Notes: generated by a model not told the origin, from the letters alone. 64,000 nt of DNA from Algiphilus sp965216485 (GCF_965216485.1 NZ_OZ244162.1:3162001-3226000); one strand, 5' to 3'. Positions 1 to 9,312 are shown, counted from the stretch's first letter. Program-made: numbers and translations.

Positions 1-333
1 GGGACCGTCGTCGGCGTACAGCCTGGCGGCATCCCAGCTCAGCGCCTCAATATCCGAGATGGTCAGACCATGCCCGAGACGCGTCATGACCGAGGCGCCC
101 TCTCGCTGATAAGCCTGTAGCCGGGCCGCGATCCAGGCCGCCTCTGCGCCACAGAGGCCAGGTGCACCCTGATCGACTTCGCGGTCGACCCCATGGCACG
201 TCGTGCAGAAACCAGCGCCACCGGTCTGCACCGCGACATCGGCGTGTGCCGTACAAAGCCAGAGCACACCCACCGGCAGACCCAGCCCGAAGAGCCATCG
301 CAACCGCAGAAAATGAGGGACAAGGCGACGCAT
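1..333 (-). CDS. c-type cytochrome, C-terminus cut by window edge
   Basis: Only the first 111 residues are in the window; the frame is open to base 1. The protein begins with a basic stretch and a hydrophobic segment (about residues 8-28, signal peptide). A single haem c motif, CTTCH, follows near residue 41. This suggests an exported class I cytochrome c that accepts electrons in the periplasm. The start is the ATG at 333; no strong ribosome binding site is visible in front of it. A rho-independent terminator separates it from the porin gene upstream, so it probably has its own promoter. The neighbouring porin and NarL-type regulators recall quinoprotein alcohol dehydrogenase loci, but the dehydrogenase is not in view. 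The axial Met ligand lies outside the window. Confidence 0.75.
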   Translation of the reverse strand, partial: MRRLVPHFLRLRWLFGLGLPVGVLWLCTAHADVAVQTGGAGFCTTCHGVDREVDQGAPGLCGAEAAWIAARLQAYQREGASVMTRLGHGLTISDIEALSWDAARLYADDGP

Positions 334-352
334 GGAGAGAGACTAGCAGCAC

Positions 353-378
353 AAAAAAAGCCGGGGCGAGGCCCCGGC
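353..378 (-). terminator. Rho-independent terminator after the porin gene
   Basis: Read on the minus strand, a perfect 8-bp stem (GCCGGGGC/GCCCCGGC, 3-nt loop) is followed directly by seven T. It lies about 70 bp after the stop codon of the porin gene and just before the cytochrome start. Confidence 0.9.
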
Positions 379-446
379 CAAGTTGACCACGGGAGAAGCC
401 ACCATGGTCGAGACACACACCTGTTATGCGCGCATTGCGCGCCTGA

Positions 447-1709
447 TCAGAAGGACATGAAGGCCCCGATGTTGGCGCTCTGGGCACTGTTGCTCGCGCC
501 GTTGTGCGCTTCGGTTTCCACGTCATTGATCTCGAAGAGCAGCGTCAGATTGCTGGTCAGCGCGTGGTAGATGCCGCCCGTGATCTTGCTGTTGGTTTCC
601 AGCAGATTGGGCACCGCCGTCGCGTCGGCACTGTTGGCGTGATCGAGATTGCTGACGCCGTAGTTGACGCCGAAGGTCGTCTTGCCGACCGGATAGGTCA
701 GCTGCAGCAGGTAGCCATCGGAATCGCGCTCGTTGCCCGCACCATCATCGGAAAGCACGAAGAGACCGGTGGTCCCCATGCCGCTGCCGGTGTAGTAGTA
801 GGCGGATGCCTTGAAGCCGGCCAGTTCAATGCGGCCGTACACATCGAAGCCGGTGCTCGTGTAGTCATTGCCGACCCCACCCACCGATATCTGCTCCTGG
901 CTGATGAAGGCCGCCGACAGGTAGGCACCCATGCCACCCAAGTCACCGGCCCAGGCCAGCTTGCCGTGGAAACCGGGGGCGCTGTTATTGGCCGCTCCAC
1001 CCTGGCCGCCGATCAGCGGATCAATCGGATCAAAGATGCCCGCCGTGAAGGTGGCACCACCGAAGGCCGGCGTGGTGTAGTTCATCTGGCCGAGGGTGTC
1101 GGTATAGATGTAGCCAAAGCCGATGCTGCCCAGCGAGGTGTTGGCCGGCGCGCCGGTGGCCATCGCCCCAGGAACACCCACGCCGGGGATGGTCATGTCG
1201 TTGATGATGGCGTCGAAGCCAAAGAGACCGAAATCCCGACCCAGCTTGAAGCTGCCGTAGTTGTCAGTGCCGATGCTGATGAAGACCTGACGTACATCCA
1301 GACCGGTGGTCGCCAGCGCCACATTGGTTCCTACGCCGCCTACAGCACCCTGCTGGAGGTTCGGGCTACCGCCGTCGTTGCTGCTGATGCCGGGGTAAAA
1401 GCCGAAGGTGACACTCAGGTCATAGCCATCCTGCTCGGTACCGGCGCCCAACACGAGGGCGGCAGGTAGCAGGCCATTGCTCACGCTGGAGTTGGTGTCA
1501 TTGCCGTCCGCATCGGCGGCGCAGGCGCTACCGACCGTGGCGATGGCCTCAGGTGCGTCCTCGCAGGTGGAATAGATGTAGTGCACGTTGATGTTGCCGT
1601 TGGCGGAGAAAGTCCAGTCCCCCGCCTGCAGCTCAACGGCCTGTGCCCCCAATGCATACAGCAGTCCCACAGCCCCGGCGCCTGCGGCCAGGATTCGTTG
1701 ATGCTTCAT
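447..1709 (-). CDS. Gram-negative outer-membrane porin
   Basis: A 420-residue protein with a signal peptide ending near AQAVE. It then shows alternating aromatic and polar beta strands, many Gly/Asn/Asp turns, and a C-terminal Phe (GAFMSF) typical of outer-membrane barrels. The motif SFKLGRDFGLFG is typical of general (16-stranded) porins. Two Cys near residues 49 and 63 may form a loop disulphide. A good GAGGAG site precedes the ATG. The gene is followed by its own terminator. It is likely a diffusion channel for small solutes; the substrate is not predictable. Its position between a cytochrome c and a NarX/NarL-like pair suggests co-regulation with a periplasmic oxidation system (inference). 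Confidence 0.88.
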   Translation of the reverse strand: MKHQRILAAGAGAVGLLYALGAQAVELQAGDWTFSANGNINVHYIYSTCEDAPEAIATVGSACAADADGNDTNSSVSNGLLPAALVLGAGTEQDGYDLSVTFGFYPGISSNDGGSPNLQQGAVGGVGTNVALATTGLDVRQVFISIGTDNYGSFKLGRDFGLFGFDAIINDMTIPGVGVPGAMATGAPANTSLGSIGFGYIYTDTLGQMNYTTPAFGGATFTAGIFDPIDPLIGGQGGAANNSAPGFHGKLAWAGDLGGMGAYLSAAFISQEQISVGGVGNDYTSTGFDVYGRIELAGFKASAYYYTGSGMGTTGLFVLSDDGAGNERDSDGYLLQLTYPVGKTTFGVNYGVSNLDHANSADATAVPNLLETNSKITGGIYHALTSNLTLLFEINDVETEAHNGASNSAQSANIGAFMSF

Positions 1710-1974
1710 GGTGTCATCTCCTCAGATTGTGATGTCGTTCTACGTACCGGAAGGCACGCCAGCATTGCTGCCCCAGCCCTTGTGCAACCCTGCTGTTGCG
1801 GCAACACCAGCACAGGGAGCAATCCATATGCCAAAGCCTTTGACGGGCAAGTTGCCTGCACCATAGTGATAATTTTCATAGGGTTACGTATTCTGTGGCG
1901 GGCATACGTGCACTCCAGTCGTTGTGCGCGTTGGCCTATCGCATCGTCAAAGTCGCAGTCGGCGGCACAAGCTG

Positions 1975-3348
1975 TTAGCCCTGCGTGACAGCGCCCTTGA
2001 GACCGGAGGGCGCCGTGCCAATTGCTGCGCTTTCCACACGACGCAGTCGGATGACGGTCGACCAGGCACGTCCGGTCTCTACCGCGAAATCGGCATCGAT
2101 GCTGGCAGCGCGCTCGCGCATGCCGCGCAGCCCAAAGCCGCCGCCCGGACATGGCTGCGCTCCGAGCCCCGGGCCGTCGTCACAGACGACCAGATCCACC
2201 GCCCCGGCACTGGTGCAGCAGCAGTGCAGCACGGCATGACGCGCACCGCCGGCGTGGCGCGCAATATTGGTGAGTGCTTCCTGCGCCACGCGATAGACAT
2301 GGATACCGATACGCGGATCGAGCCGGCGGTCCTCCCCTGACAAGGACACGGTCAAGGCGATGCCACGATCCTCGGCGCGCCAATCCACGGCGAGCTGCTC
2401 CAGTGCCGCCAGCAAGCCCACACTGTCGATGGCTGCCGGTCGCAGCCGGGCCAGGAGGCCGTGCACGCTGCCGAAAATGGCGCGCAGGCTGTCGCGCACT
2501 TGCTCCGTGGCGTGCATACGACCGCCCGCATCCGTGCAACGCGCCGCAACGGCCAATTGCGCTTCGGCTGCGGACAGATGCTGTCCGACCTCGTCGTGCA
2601 GTTCACGCGCCACGTCATGGCGCTCGCGTTCCTGGGCTTCCAGGCACTGCCTTGCCAGCTGTCGATTCTCGGCCGTGGCCGTATCCAGGGAATGCCGGAG
2701 ACCACTGACGGCACGGAACAGCGGCAGCAGCTCGCGCGGCATCGCCGTCATTCGATCCTCGGATCGGTAGTCGCCCAGTGCCATCCGCTGAACTTGCGCC
2801 GTCATGCCATGCAGCAGGACCGTCACCTTCCGGAACACGAGGGCAACCATGGCCACGACGCCAAGAGCGAACAATGCAATGAAGACCATGATGCCGCGTG
2901 ACTCACGCCAGGCTTCGTCAATTTCGTAGCGGGTATCGGCAATGACCGTCAGCGGGATCGGACCATCCACACTATTCAGGGTGAGCTGGACGCGATCGAT
3001 GTCCGACGGCAAGGCCAGCCCTTGCACGAACCAATGCGGTGCGGTGGCGACGGCAGAAGAATGACAATCAACGGGGCCGCTGTCGTGCAATGTCACAGCA
3101 CACAGATGGCGGGAGCTCCGCATCGCCGCCCGCAATTGCGTGATCGCCTGCTGCGTCTGTGTGGCACTGGTCATGATCGGCCACGCCGCGATGAGCTCTG
3201 CCACCAAGGCGGTACTGGCCTGCGTTTCCGCCACAACGGAGCGGCGCGCGTGCTGCATGACCAACAGCATCGACAACACCAGCGTGAGCAGGGCGATCGC
3301 ACTGACGCCCAGCATCAAATGCCGCTGAAGACTTCCGCGCGCGCTCAT
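1975..3348 (-). CDS. NarX/UhpB-type sensor histidine kinase
   Basis: An inner-membrane sensor kinase of 457 residues. Transmembrane helices lie near residues 9-30 and 150-170 and flank a periplasmic domain of about 120 residues. A HAMP-like linker, a HisKA_3 dimerisation box (ERHDVARELHDEVGQHL, His as phosphoacceptor) and a HATPase domain (CDDGPGLG, GGFGLRGMRERA) follow. I chose the second ATG (3348): it has GGAGG 6 nt upstream and overlaps the TGA of the response regulator as ATGA, so translation is coupled. The ATG six bases earlier directly abuts GGAGG and is unlikely. Partner of the regulator encoded at 3345-3968. Confidence 0.9.
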   Translation of the reverse strand: MSARGSLQRHLMLGVSAIALLTLVLSMLLVMQHARRSVVAETQASTALVAELIAAWPIMTSATQTQQAITQLRAAMRSSRHLCAVTLHDSGPVDCHSSAVATAPHWFVQGLALPSDIDRVQLTLNSVDGPIPLTVIADTRYEIDEAWRESRGIMVFIALFALGVVAMVALVFRKVTVLLHGMTAQVQRMALGDYRSEDRMTAMPRELLPLFRAVSGLRHSLDTATAENRQLARQCLEAQERERHDVARELHDEVGQHLSAAEAQLAVAARCTDAGGRMHATEQVRDSLRAIFGSVHGLLARLRPAAIDSVGLLAALEQLAVDWRAEDRGIALTVSLSGEDRRLDPRIGIHVYRVAQEALTNIARHAGGARHAVLHCCCTSAGAVDLVVCDDGPGLGAQPCPGGGFGLRGMRERAASIDADFAVETGRAWSTVIRLRRVESAAIGTAPSGLKGAVTQG

Positions 3349-3968
3349 GCCCATCCTCCGGCAGGTGAAGCCGCATGGTCGACGCCGTAGCGGATGACCT
3401 CAGCCAGCGACCCCACCTGCAGCTTCTCGCGCGCCGCACAGAGGTGATTCGACACAGTCTTCGGACTGATGGCCAGGGCAATGGCGATCTCCTTCGTGCC
3501 TTCGCCTGCGGCCAGACGGCGCACGATGAGACGCTCGCGCTCGGTCAGTGGTTGCTGCCCGACGTGCAGTGCGGTAATGGCGTCATGTGCCATCGATGCA
3601 TCGCCTCGCACTACCGCAAGGACGGCGTCTGCCAAGGCTTCTGCCGGGGCGCGCTTATCGAGAAAGGCGTGCGCCCCGGCCGCGCGGGCCGCCCGCACCG
3701 TTACGAAATCGCTTTGCGCGCTGAAGATCAGCACGCGCAGCTGAGGATGGTAGCGACGCAGCCGCCGGCACAGACGGAGCCCGCCTGCGCCGGGGAGCCG
3801 CAGGTCAAGCACCGCGACATCGATGGAGCCATGGCGCCCCGCCTGCATCGCGGCCAGCGGCGCTCCCGCTTCGGCAACCACGGCAATGCCTCCGCAGGCT
3901 TCAAGCAGGGCGCGATAGCCCCGCCGCACAATGGGATGGTCGTCCACCAGCATGACTTTGGCCGTCAT
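3345..3968 (-). CDS. NarL/FixJ-family response regulator
   Basis: A 207-residue regulator. A receiver domain (VMLVDDHPIVRRGYRALLEA, phospho-acceptor Asp in VLDLRLPG, conserved Lys in FLDKRAPAE) is joined to a LuxR-type helix-turn-helix (LTERERLIVRRLAAGEGTKEIAIAL, SPKTVSNHL). The start is the ATG at 3968, with AGGAGA 7 nt upstream; longer readings upstream lack family similarity. It is first in a two-gene operon with the sensor kinase, joined by an ATGA overlap. Organisation and type match the EraSR/ExaDE-like pairs that control alcohol oxidation, but the target genes cannot be told from sequence. Confidence 0.92.
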   Translation of the reverse strand: MTAKVMLVDDHPIVRRGYRALLEACGGIAVVAEAGAPLAAMQAGRHGSIDVAVLDLRLPGAGGLRLCRRLRRYHPQLRVLIFSAQSDFVTVRAARAAGAHAFLDKRAPAEALADAVLAVVRGDASMAHDAITALHVGQQPLTERERLIVRRLAAGEGTKEIAIALAISPKTVSNHLCAAREKLQVGSLAEVIRYGVDHAASPAGGWA

Positions 3969-4217
3969 GGTCGTCTCTCCTCGTCCCGCCGTCGTTGTCG
4001 TCTTGTTGCGGCGCGCGGGGCGGATCCGCGCTGCCTGCCCCCACTGCAAGCAAGCAGCGCGCCAATTGCAAGATCTTTCCATGCAACTGTTTTATATGAC
4101 TTTTTTTAACGGCAGCCAATCCGGGCGCACTCGGCTGTGACATTCGTGGCGCGATGTGACACAGGCGCGACACGCATCGACGTACACAGCGCGGGACTTT
4201 GGCCCTAGCATGCGGGC
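3969..4217. promoter_or_regulatory. Divergent control region between two response-regulator genes
   Basis: A 249-bp gap between two divergent NarL-type regulator genes. It contains an unusually AT-rich patch at about 4084-4114 (oligo-T run, TTTATATGAC) in GC-rich surroundings, which probably holds one or both promoters. No operator was identified with confidence. Confidence 0.5.
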
Positions 4218-4841
4218 ATGCCCGACTCTCCCTATCGCGTCCTGCTCGTCGATGACCATGCCGTAGTACGGGCGGGCCATCGCGCATTGCTCGAAGCCAC
4301 GGCCGACTTCGCGGTGATCGCAGAAGCCGAGGATGGTGAGCAGGCCTTGCGCCTGGCCGCCGGGACGCCGCTGGACCTGGCGGTCCTCGATCTGGAGCTG
4401 CCCGGCATCAGCGGCCTGGAGACCTGCGAGCGGCTCCACCGCCAGCAGCCCCAGCTGGGGCTGCTACTGGTGACCGTGCATGACAGCCCCCTGCTGCAAC
4501 AGCGCGCACAGCGCGCCGGCGCACGCGGATTCGTCTCCAAATCGGCACCCGCCGAGGCCCTGCTGACCGCGATGACCGCGGTGGCACAAGGGGCCTCCGC
4601 CTTCACTGCTGCCTCCGACCGCCAAGAATCGGCACAGCTGCTCGCTCAGCTCAGCACGAGGGAGTTCGAGATCCTGCGCCTCATCGCCGCCGGCGCCAGC
4701 GTAACCGCCGTGGCCGAAACGCTGCATCTCAGCCCCAAGACGGTCTCCAACCTGCTCACTGCACTGCGCAGCAAGCTCGGTATCCACGAGCGCGAAGGCC
4801 TCATCCGTTTTGCGTTGCATCATGGCCTGGGCGGGCACTGA
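4218..4841 (+). CDS. Second NarL/FixJ-family response regulator
   Basis: A 207-residue receiver plus LuxR-type helix-turn-helix protein. The receiver has VLLVDDHAVVRAGHRALLEA, the phosphorylated Asp in VLDLELPGISG and Lys in FVSKSAPAEAL. The output domain has LSTREFEILRLIAAGAS and LSPKTVSNLL. It is similar in length and sequence to the regulator at 3345-3968 and divergent from it, suggesting an old duplication. No kinase gene adjoins it, so it may share the kinase encoded at 1975-3348 or act in a cascade. The ribosome binding site is weak. Confidence 0.9.
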   Translation: MPDSPYRVLLVDDHAVVRAGHRALLEATADFAVIAEAEDGEQALRLAAGTPLDLAVLDLELPGISGLETCERLHRQQPQLGLLLVTVHDSPLLQQRAQRAGARGFVSKSAPAEALLTAMTAVAQGASAFTAASDRQESAQLLAQLSTREFEILRLIAAGASVTAVAETLHLSPKTVSNLLTALRSKLGIHEREGLIRFALHHGLGGH

Positions 4842-4926
4842 GGCCAAGTCGGGAAGTTTTCCCATTCCTATTGAACCCGGGTGGCCATAGGGTTGGCGTT
4901 CTCAGGGAGTACAACAAGGACCATCC

Positions 4927-7095
4927 ATGAAGCGCTTTGCCCTTGCGCCGACGCTCATTCTCATTGCCACAGCAGCCAGTGCCGAGACGGCCACCTTCGA
5001 CCCCATCATTGTCGAAAGCACCTTCGAAGGGAGCGCCAATCGGACACCGGGTGCTGCCCGCAGCATCGACGAGGAGATTCTGGTCGAGCGCCGCCCCTAC
5101 AGTCTGCACGACGCGCTGGAACAGATTCCCGGCTTGCGCACCTTGGACGATGACGCCATGGGGCGGCGTTCCGGCATTGGCGTTCGCGGTGCGCCGCCAC
5201 GACGCTCGCGCAAGGTCCTGCTGCTCGAGGATGGCGTACCGATCAATGCCGCGCCCTACCTGGATTCGTCAGGGCATTACACGCCACCCACACAGCGTCT
5301 GGAGCGGGTCGATGCCCTCAAGGGAGCCGGGCATGTGATCTACGGCCCAATCAACAACTACGGCATCGTCAACTTCCGCAACAAGCAGCCCACCGAGACA
5401 CCCGTCACAACGGTGGAGCTCGGCTCCGGCAATCTCAACACCAGCTCGCGCCACGTCATGCACCAACGCACTGACGGCGCGGTGGGCACTGTGCTGTCGT
5501 ACACCAGCTTCGCCGGCGATGGGATCTTCGACATCGAGCGCACGCGCTACGACGATTACTTCGGCAGCGTCGACTGGGCCGTGACTGAGCAACAAAGCCT
5601 CGGCCTCTCCGCCACCTTCGCGCGCGAACGCTCCAACTACGACGAGTCCAACCTGACGCCGCAGGAATTCGCGGTGGCGCCCTACCGAAAGAAGAACCGC
5701 TTCGCGCAGGAAAACAACACCATCGCGCCTGACTACTACAAGCTCGATCTGACGCATCAATGGCAGTCCGAAGCCTGGCAGATCAGCTCCCGCGTCTTCG
5801 CCAGCCGCCTGTTCCGGCCGCGCTTCACGGTGGACCCGGATGAGGCCGAAGTCAGCGCGCTGCCGGAGATTGTCCTGACCGATCCGGACTACCGCTTCGT
5901 CCCCGGCGAATCCGGCGTGATGGTCAGCCGCACCCGCGACTACCGCAACCTTGGCGCGGAAAGCCGCTTCGTCCTGGACCTGGGGATGCAGCGGCTGTCG
6001 TGGGGCGTACAGCTGCATCGCAGCATCTTCGACGACAAGCGCTCCTTCGGTGCGCCCGGCGAGGTACTCGACGCCAACAATCGCGGCAACTTCCGCGGCG
6101 AGAACGAGCTCGCCGCCGCGCGCCTGACCAAGTATCAGTCCAGCGCCGTCAGCGCCTACGTACTTGACCGCATCGATCTGGGCGACTGGTCGATCACCCC
6201 CGGACTGCGCGCCGAGCGCTATGAAGTGAAGAAGGACGAGCGCTTCCGCGGCAATGATCCGGGCAGCGGGCTGGAACGCGACGAGCAAACCATCGTCCTG
6301 CCCAGCCTGGCCCTGCTCTACCGCGGTATCGAGAACACGCAGCTCTTTGCCAATGTGGCGCGTGGCTACACGCCGGCCTTTGCCCGCACCGCGGACAGCT
6401 TTCCGCTCGACCCCGAAATCGGCATCAACACACAGCTGGGCTTCCGCACCGTGCGGCCCTCCGGCCTCTACTTCGATAGTGCCATCTTCTACAGCCGCAT
6501 CGAAGACACCGTCGTGCAGCTGCCCTTCACCATCGACGACGACAATCTGCGTGTGAACGCAGCGGACTCGGACAGCTACGGCATCGACCTCGGTCTGGGC
6601 TACGAGACCCAACCGCTGTGGCGCGGCATCTCCGGCTTTGCGGATCTGGGTGCCAGCTACACCCGCGCACGCTTCACCGATGGCCTCGTCGATGGCAACC
6701 GCGTACCGGGTGTCTCCGAGCATGCGGGCACCCTGACCTTGGGCCTGCGCGCTGGCGAACGCTGGCACGCCTCGCTGACCGCCTCGCATCTCGGAGACTA
6801 CTTCTCGGACCTGCTCAACACCCGCGACTTCGTGCTGGCCGACGAAGACCGCGAGCCCGTCAGCCAGGACGACGAGATCGAGATCCGCGAAGTCGTGGTG
6901 CTCGGCCGGGTGGCCTCGCGCACCGTCCTGTCGGCGCGCAGTGGCTTCACGACCTCACTCGGGGGTACCGACGTCGAGTTCTGGGTCGCCGGTCGCAACC
7001 TGACCGACCGACTCTACGTCAACGACCTGGAAAACGGCATACGGCCCGGAGCGCGGCGCAGCGTGCTCTTCGGTCTGACGGCACAACTGCAGTAG
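4927..7095 (+). CDS. FecA-like TonB-dependent outer-membrane receptor
   Basis: A 722-residue receptor with a signal peptide ending at ASAE. A TonB-box-like segment (FDPIIVEST) and a plug domain with typical motifs (LEQIPGLRTLDDD, GIGVRGAPPRRSRKVLLLEDGVPI, YGPINNYGIVNFRNK) follow, then a long beta-barrel. The sequence ends at SVLFGLTAQLQ, lacking a terminal Phe. The plug and barrel resemble iron-chelate receptors of the FecA group. AAGGA precedes the ATG. No FecI/FecR pair is adjacent. The NarL-type regulator upstream is on the same strand with an 85-bp gap, so co-regulation is possible. Confidence 0.9.
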   Translation: MKRFALAPTLILIATAASAETATFDPIIVESTFEGSANRTPGAARSIDEEILVERRPYSLHDALEQIPGLRTLDDDAMGRRSGIGVRGAPPRRSRKVLLLEDGVPINAAPYLDSSGHYTPPTQRLERVDALKGAGHVIYGPINNYGIVNFRNKQPTETPVTTVELGSGNLNTSSRHVMHQRTDGAVGTVLSYTSFAGDGIFDIERTRYDDYFGSVDWAVTEQQSLGLSATFARERSNYDESNLTPQEFAVAPYRKKNRFAQENNTIAPDYYKLDLTHQWQSEAWQISSRVFASRLFRPRFTVDPDEAEVSALPEIVLTDPDYRFVPGESGVMVSRTRDYRNLGAESRFVLDLGMQRLSWGVQLHRSIFDDKRSFGAPGEVLDANNRGNFRGENELAAARLTKYQSSAVSAYVLDRIDLGDWSITPGLRAERYEVKKDERFRGNDPGSGLERDEQTIVLPSLALLYRGIENTQLFANVARGYTPAFARTADSFPLDPEIGINTQLGFRTVRPSGLYFDSAIFYSRIEDTVVQLPFTIDDDNLRVNAADSDSYGIDLGLGYETQPLWRGISGFADLGASYTRARFTDGLVDGNRVPGVSEHAGTLTLGLRAGERWHASLTASHLGDYFSDLLNTRDFVLADEDREPVSQDDEIEIREVVVLGRVASRTVLSARSGFTTSLGGTDVEFWVAGRNLTDRLYVNDLENGIRPGARRSVLFGLTAQLQ

Positions 7096-7409
7096 ACCGC
7101 CGGGTCAAGTTGCCCCTTACACCGCCCTTGCGAGGGGACACCCGCGTCTTTCACTGTATAGCAGGTGCCTACCGCCTCCTCATCAAAGTGACAGGAAGCT
7201 TAAATGGGCGGTGGCCCCTGCGATACTTCTCCCGCGTCGTTGCCGGCCCAAAGACCGCGGAGCATCACCGTCCGCACCAGCAGGACACCGCGCGTGTACG
7301 GCTGGCGTCACCTTCTCTTCCGGTATATGCCGATATCGGAGCGGGCAGCGCCCTTCCTCACGGTCACAGCAGAGGCAGCCTCAAAGGCGACTGACCCATG
7401 CGTTGACAG
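7096..7409. other. Intergenic stretch between convergent genes
   Basis: 314 bp between the stop codons of the TonB receptor and the desaturase-reductase fusion. It contains a 10-bp palindrome, CCGATATCGG (about 7330), and an AT-richer patch near 7150-7205. No convincing gene, terminator with a T tract, or copy of the 18-bp alk-region repeat was seen. Confidence 0.4.
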
Positions 7410-9281
7410 TCAGAGATCGAGTACCAGACGCGCCCCCCTGGCGCGCGACACGCAGACCGTCATCCGACCCGCGGCTCGATCGGCATCGGTCAAGGCTACA
7501 TCTCGATGCTCGACGTCTCCCTTCAACACCGTACAGACGCAGCTCCCGCACAAGCCCTGCGTACACGCCGCAGGAACCGAGCAATGCGCCGCATTCAGCG
7601 CATCCAGCAGCGACTCGGCGACGCCGACCTGCAGCACACGGCCCGACCGGGCCAGGACGGCCTCGAAGGCCTCGTTGACACCGGTGGGCGGGCTGCCTGC
7701 GCTGAAGCTTTCGGTGAAGATGCAGTCCGCCGGCCATCCGCGGCGGGAAGCCATGGCCTGTACATGAGCCATGAAGCCCTTTGGCCCGCACAGATAGAGG
7801 GCCTGACCCGGCTTCCATTCAGGCAGATCGATATCGCGCAGCGGGTTGTTCTGGGTCTCGGGCGCGTGGTCGTAATGGCAACGCACATCGGCCGCATAGG
7901 GCGCCGTCTGCAAGAACTGATGGAAAGGCTGGCCTTCTGGCATGCGTGCACAGACATGAAACATGAAGGGTGTGCGCGCCTTATGCAGCGCATCGGCCAT
8001 GGCCAGCAACGGAGTGATACCAATGCCGCCTGCCACCAGTACCACCGAGGCGTGCTCTCCAAGCGCAAAGAGGTTACGTGGACGGCCGATATGGACCGTC
8101 GCTCCGGTCTCCCATTGCGCGTGTAGGCGGCGGGACCCGCCACGGCCGCGGTCTTCACGCTTGACCGCGATGCGGTAGTGGCGGCCATCGAAGGCCTCGC
8201 AGAGCGAGTACTGCCGGACGATGCCATCAGCCAGGTGGACATCGACATGCGCGCCAGGCGCGTAAGCCGGAAATGGGGTGGAGGCCGCTGGTTCCAGGGT
8301 ATAGGCGCGTACCACTTCCCCAACGTCTTCCACCGCGACCACGCGTGCCTCCATCGTCTCAGCCTCCGAACCACTGGTCTGAGCAGGAAGACCTGGATGC
8401 GGCTGACGTCCCAGCAACTGCCCCCAGACAATGTCGTGCTCACGCAGCCGCGGTGCCGCCACGCGCCAGGCATCGTTGTAGCGGTAGTACGGCACCGTCG
8501 GGAACAGGTGATGCATCAAATGCTGCGCCTGGGACAACGTGGCCCAGCGCGCCCACCATCCCCCGCGCATCATGCGCGTGCCCTGAATGGGGCGGTCGCG
8601 CTGATGCACGCCTTCGGGATGCTGGATGGAAGCGAACATATAGACCAGCAACGTGATGCCCAGTCGCTGCGGGATGAGCCAGAGCAACAGGAATTCGACG
8701 GCGTAGGGCGACAGCAGCCAGCCGATATGCCAGCCGAGGAAGAAGACCACGCTGGCAATGGCACCCATCCACTCCTGACGCGGTCGCTCGCCGACACGGC
8801 GCAAATACCAGCCAATCCAGTACAGATCGAGGAACATCCAGGCCAGCAACTTGGTGGGCATGCGCGAAGCCACGGTGACTTCGTCCGGATCCGCTTCCGC
8901 CTCGCCCGTGTGCTTGTGGTGCTCCATGTGCAGGAAGCGATACAAGCCGGTGGTAAAGCCCGGAAACAAGGGCAGCGCCGCTAGGGTCCCCAGTGCGTCG
9001 TTGAATGTGCGATTGCGCGACAGTGCCCCGTGAGTGGCATCGTGCAACGGTGTAAAGATCGCGTAGATCGCCAGTGCGTTGACCATCATCGCCAACGGAT
9101 AGGGTAGCCAGCCTCCAATGGCGAGAGCGGTGCCGAGCAGAAGCACGGAATAGCAGCCAGCGATCAATCCAATTTCCTGCCAGGCCAGCGTCGGAATGCG
9201 CACGACGCGGGCAAAGGCCGGATCGGCCATGATGCCGGCGAGCGTGTTGCGCTCTGCCTCCGGGTAGGTCGACGTTTGCAT
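7410..9281 (-). CDS. Fused membrane fatty-acid desaturase/hydroxylase and FAD/2Fe-2S reductase
   Basis: One continuous frame of 623 residues. Residues 1-290 form a membrane desaturase-superfamily domain with the three histidine clusters of a diiron site (HDATHG, HMEHHKH, QHLMHH) and several hydrophobic helices. Residues 310-540 form an oxidoreductase: an FAD-binding RQYSL-type motif and an NAD-binding segment (GGIGITPLLAMADAL, YLCGPKGFM). The last 85 residues are a plant-type 2Fe-2S ferredoxin (CTQGLCGSCVCTVL plus a later Cys), the order seen in VanB/phthalate dioxygenase reductases. It is thus predicted to be a self-sufficient membrane hydroxylase or desaturase. The ATG at 9281 is preferred (AAGGTG upstream); an in-frame TTG at 9302 is possible. 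An alk-type repeat and promoter precede it. The substrate is unknown. Confidence 0.88.
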   Translation of the reverse strand: MQTSTYPEAERNTLAGIMADPAFARVVRIPTLAWQEIGLIAGCYSVLLLGTALAIGGWLPYPLAMMVNALAIYAIFTPLHDATHGALSRNRTFNDALGTLAALPLFPGFTTGLYRFLHMEHHKHTGEAEADPDEVTVASRMPTKLLAWMFLDLYWIGWYLRRVGERPRQEWMGAIASVVFFLGWHIGWLLSPYAVEFLLLWLIPQRLGITLLVYMFASIQHPEGVHQRDRPIQGTRMMRGGWWARWATLSQAQHLMHHLFPTVPYYRYNDAWRVAAPRLREHDIVWGQLLGRQPHPGLPAQTSGSEAETMEARVVAVEDVGEVVRAYTLEPAASTPFPAYAPGAHVDVHLADGIVRQYSLCEAFDGRHYRIAVKREDRGRGGSRRLHAQWETGATVHIGRPRNLFALGEHASVVLVAGGIGITPLLAMADALHKARTPFMFHVCARMPEGQPFHQFLQTAPYAADVRCHYDHAPETQNNPLRDIDLPEWKPGQALYLCGPKGFMAHVQAMASRRGWPADCIFTESFSAGSPPTGVNEAFEAVLARSGRVLQVGVAESLLDALNAAHCSVPAACTQGLCGSCVCTVLKGDVEHRDVALTDADRAAGRMTVCVSRARGARLVLDL

Positions 9282-9312
9282 GCTTCCAATCACCTTGAGC
9301 AACGGGACGGCA

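Noticed and set aside
504..1469. Long plus-strand frame opposite the porin gene
   Set aside because: It is antisense to a clear porin gene, has no ribosome binding site or family motif, and is of the kind expected by chance in GC-rich DNA.
1741..1890. Two TACGTA palindromes (1741-1746, 1885-1890) as regulator sites for the porin gene
   Set aside because: Six-base palindromes are too common, the spacing of 144 bp is large, and no third copy occurs at the neighbouring promoters.
5269..6789. 506-codon minus-strand frame opposite the TonB receptor
   Set aside because: It mirrors the codon pattern of the receptor and lacks recognisable domains. The same holds for the frames at 11891-13195, 14559-16034 and 28436-29506.
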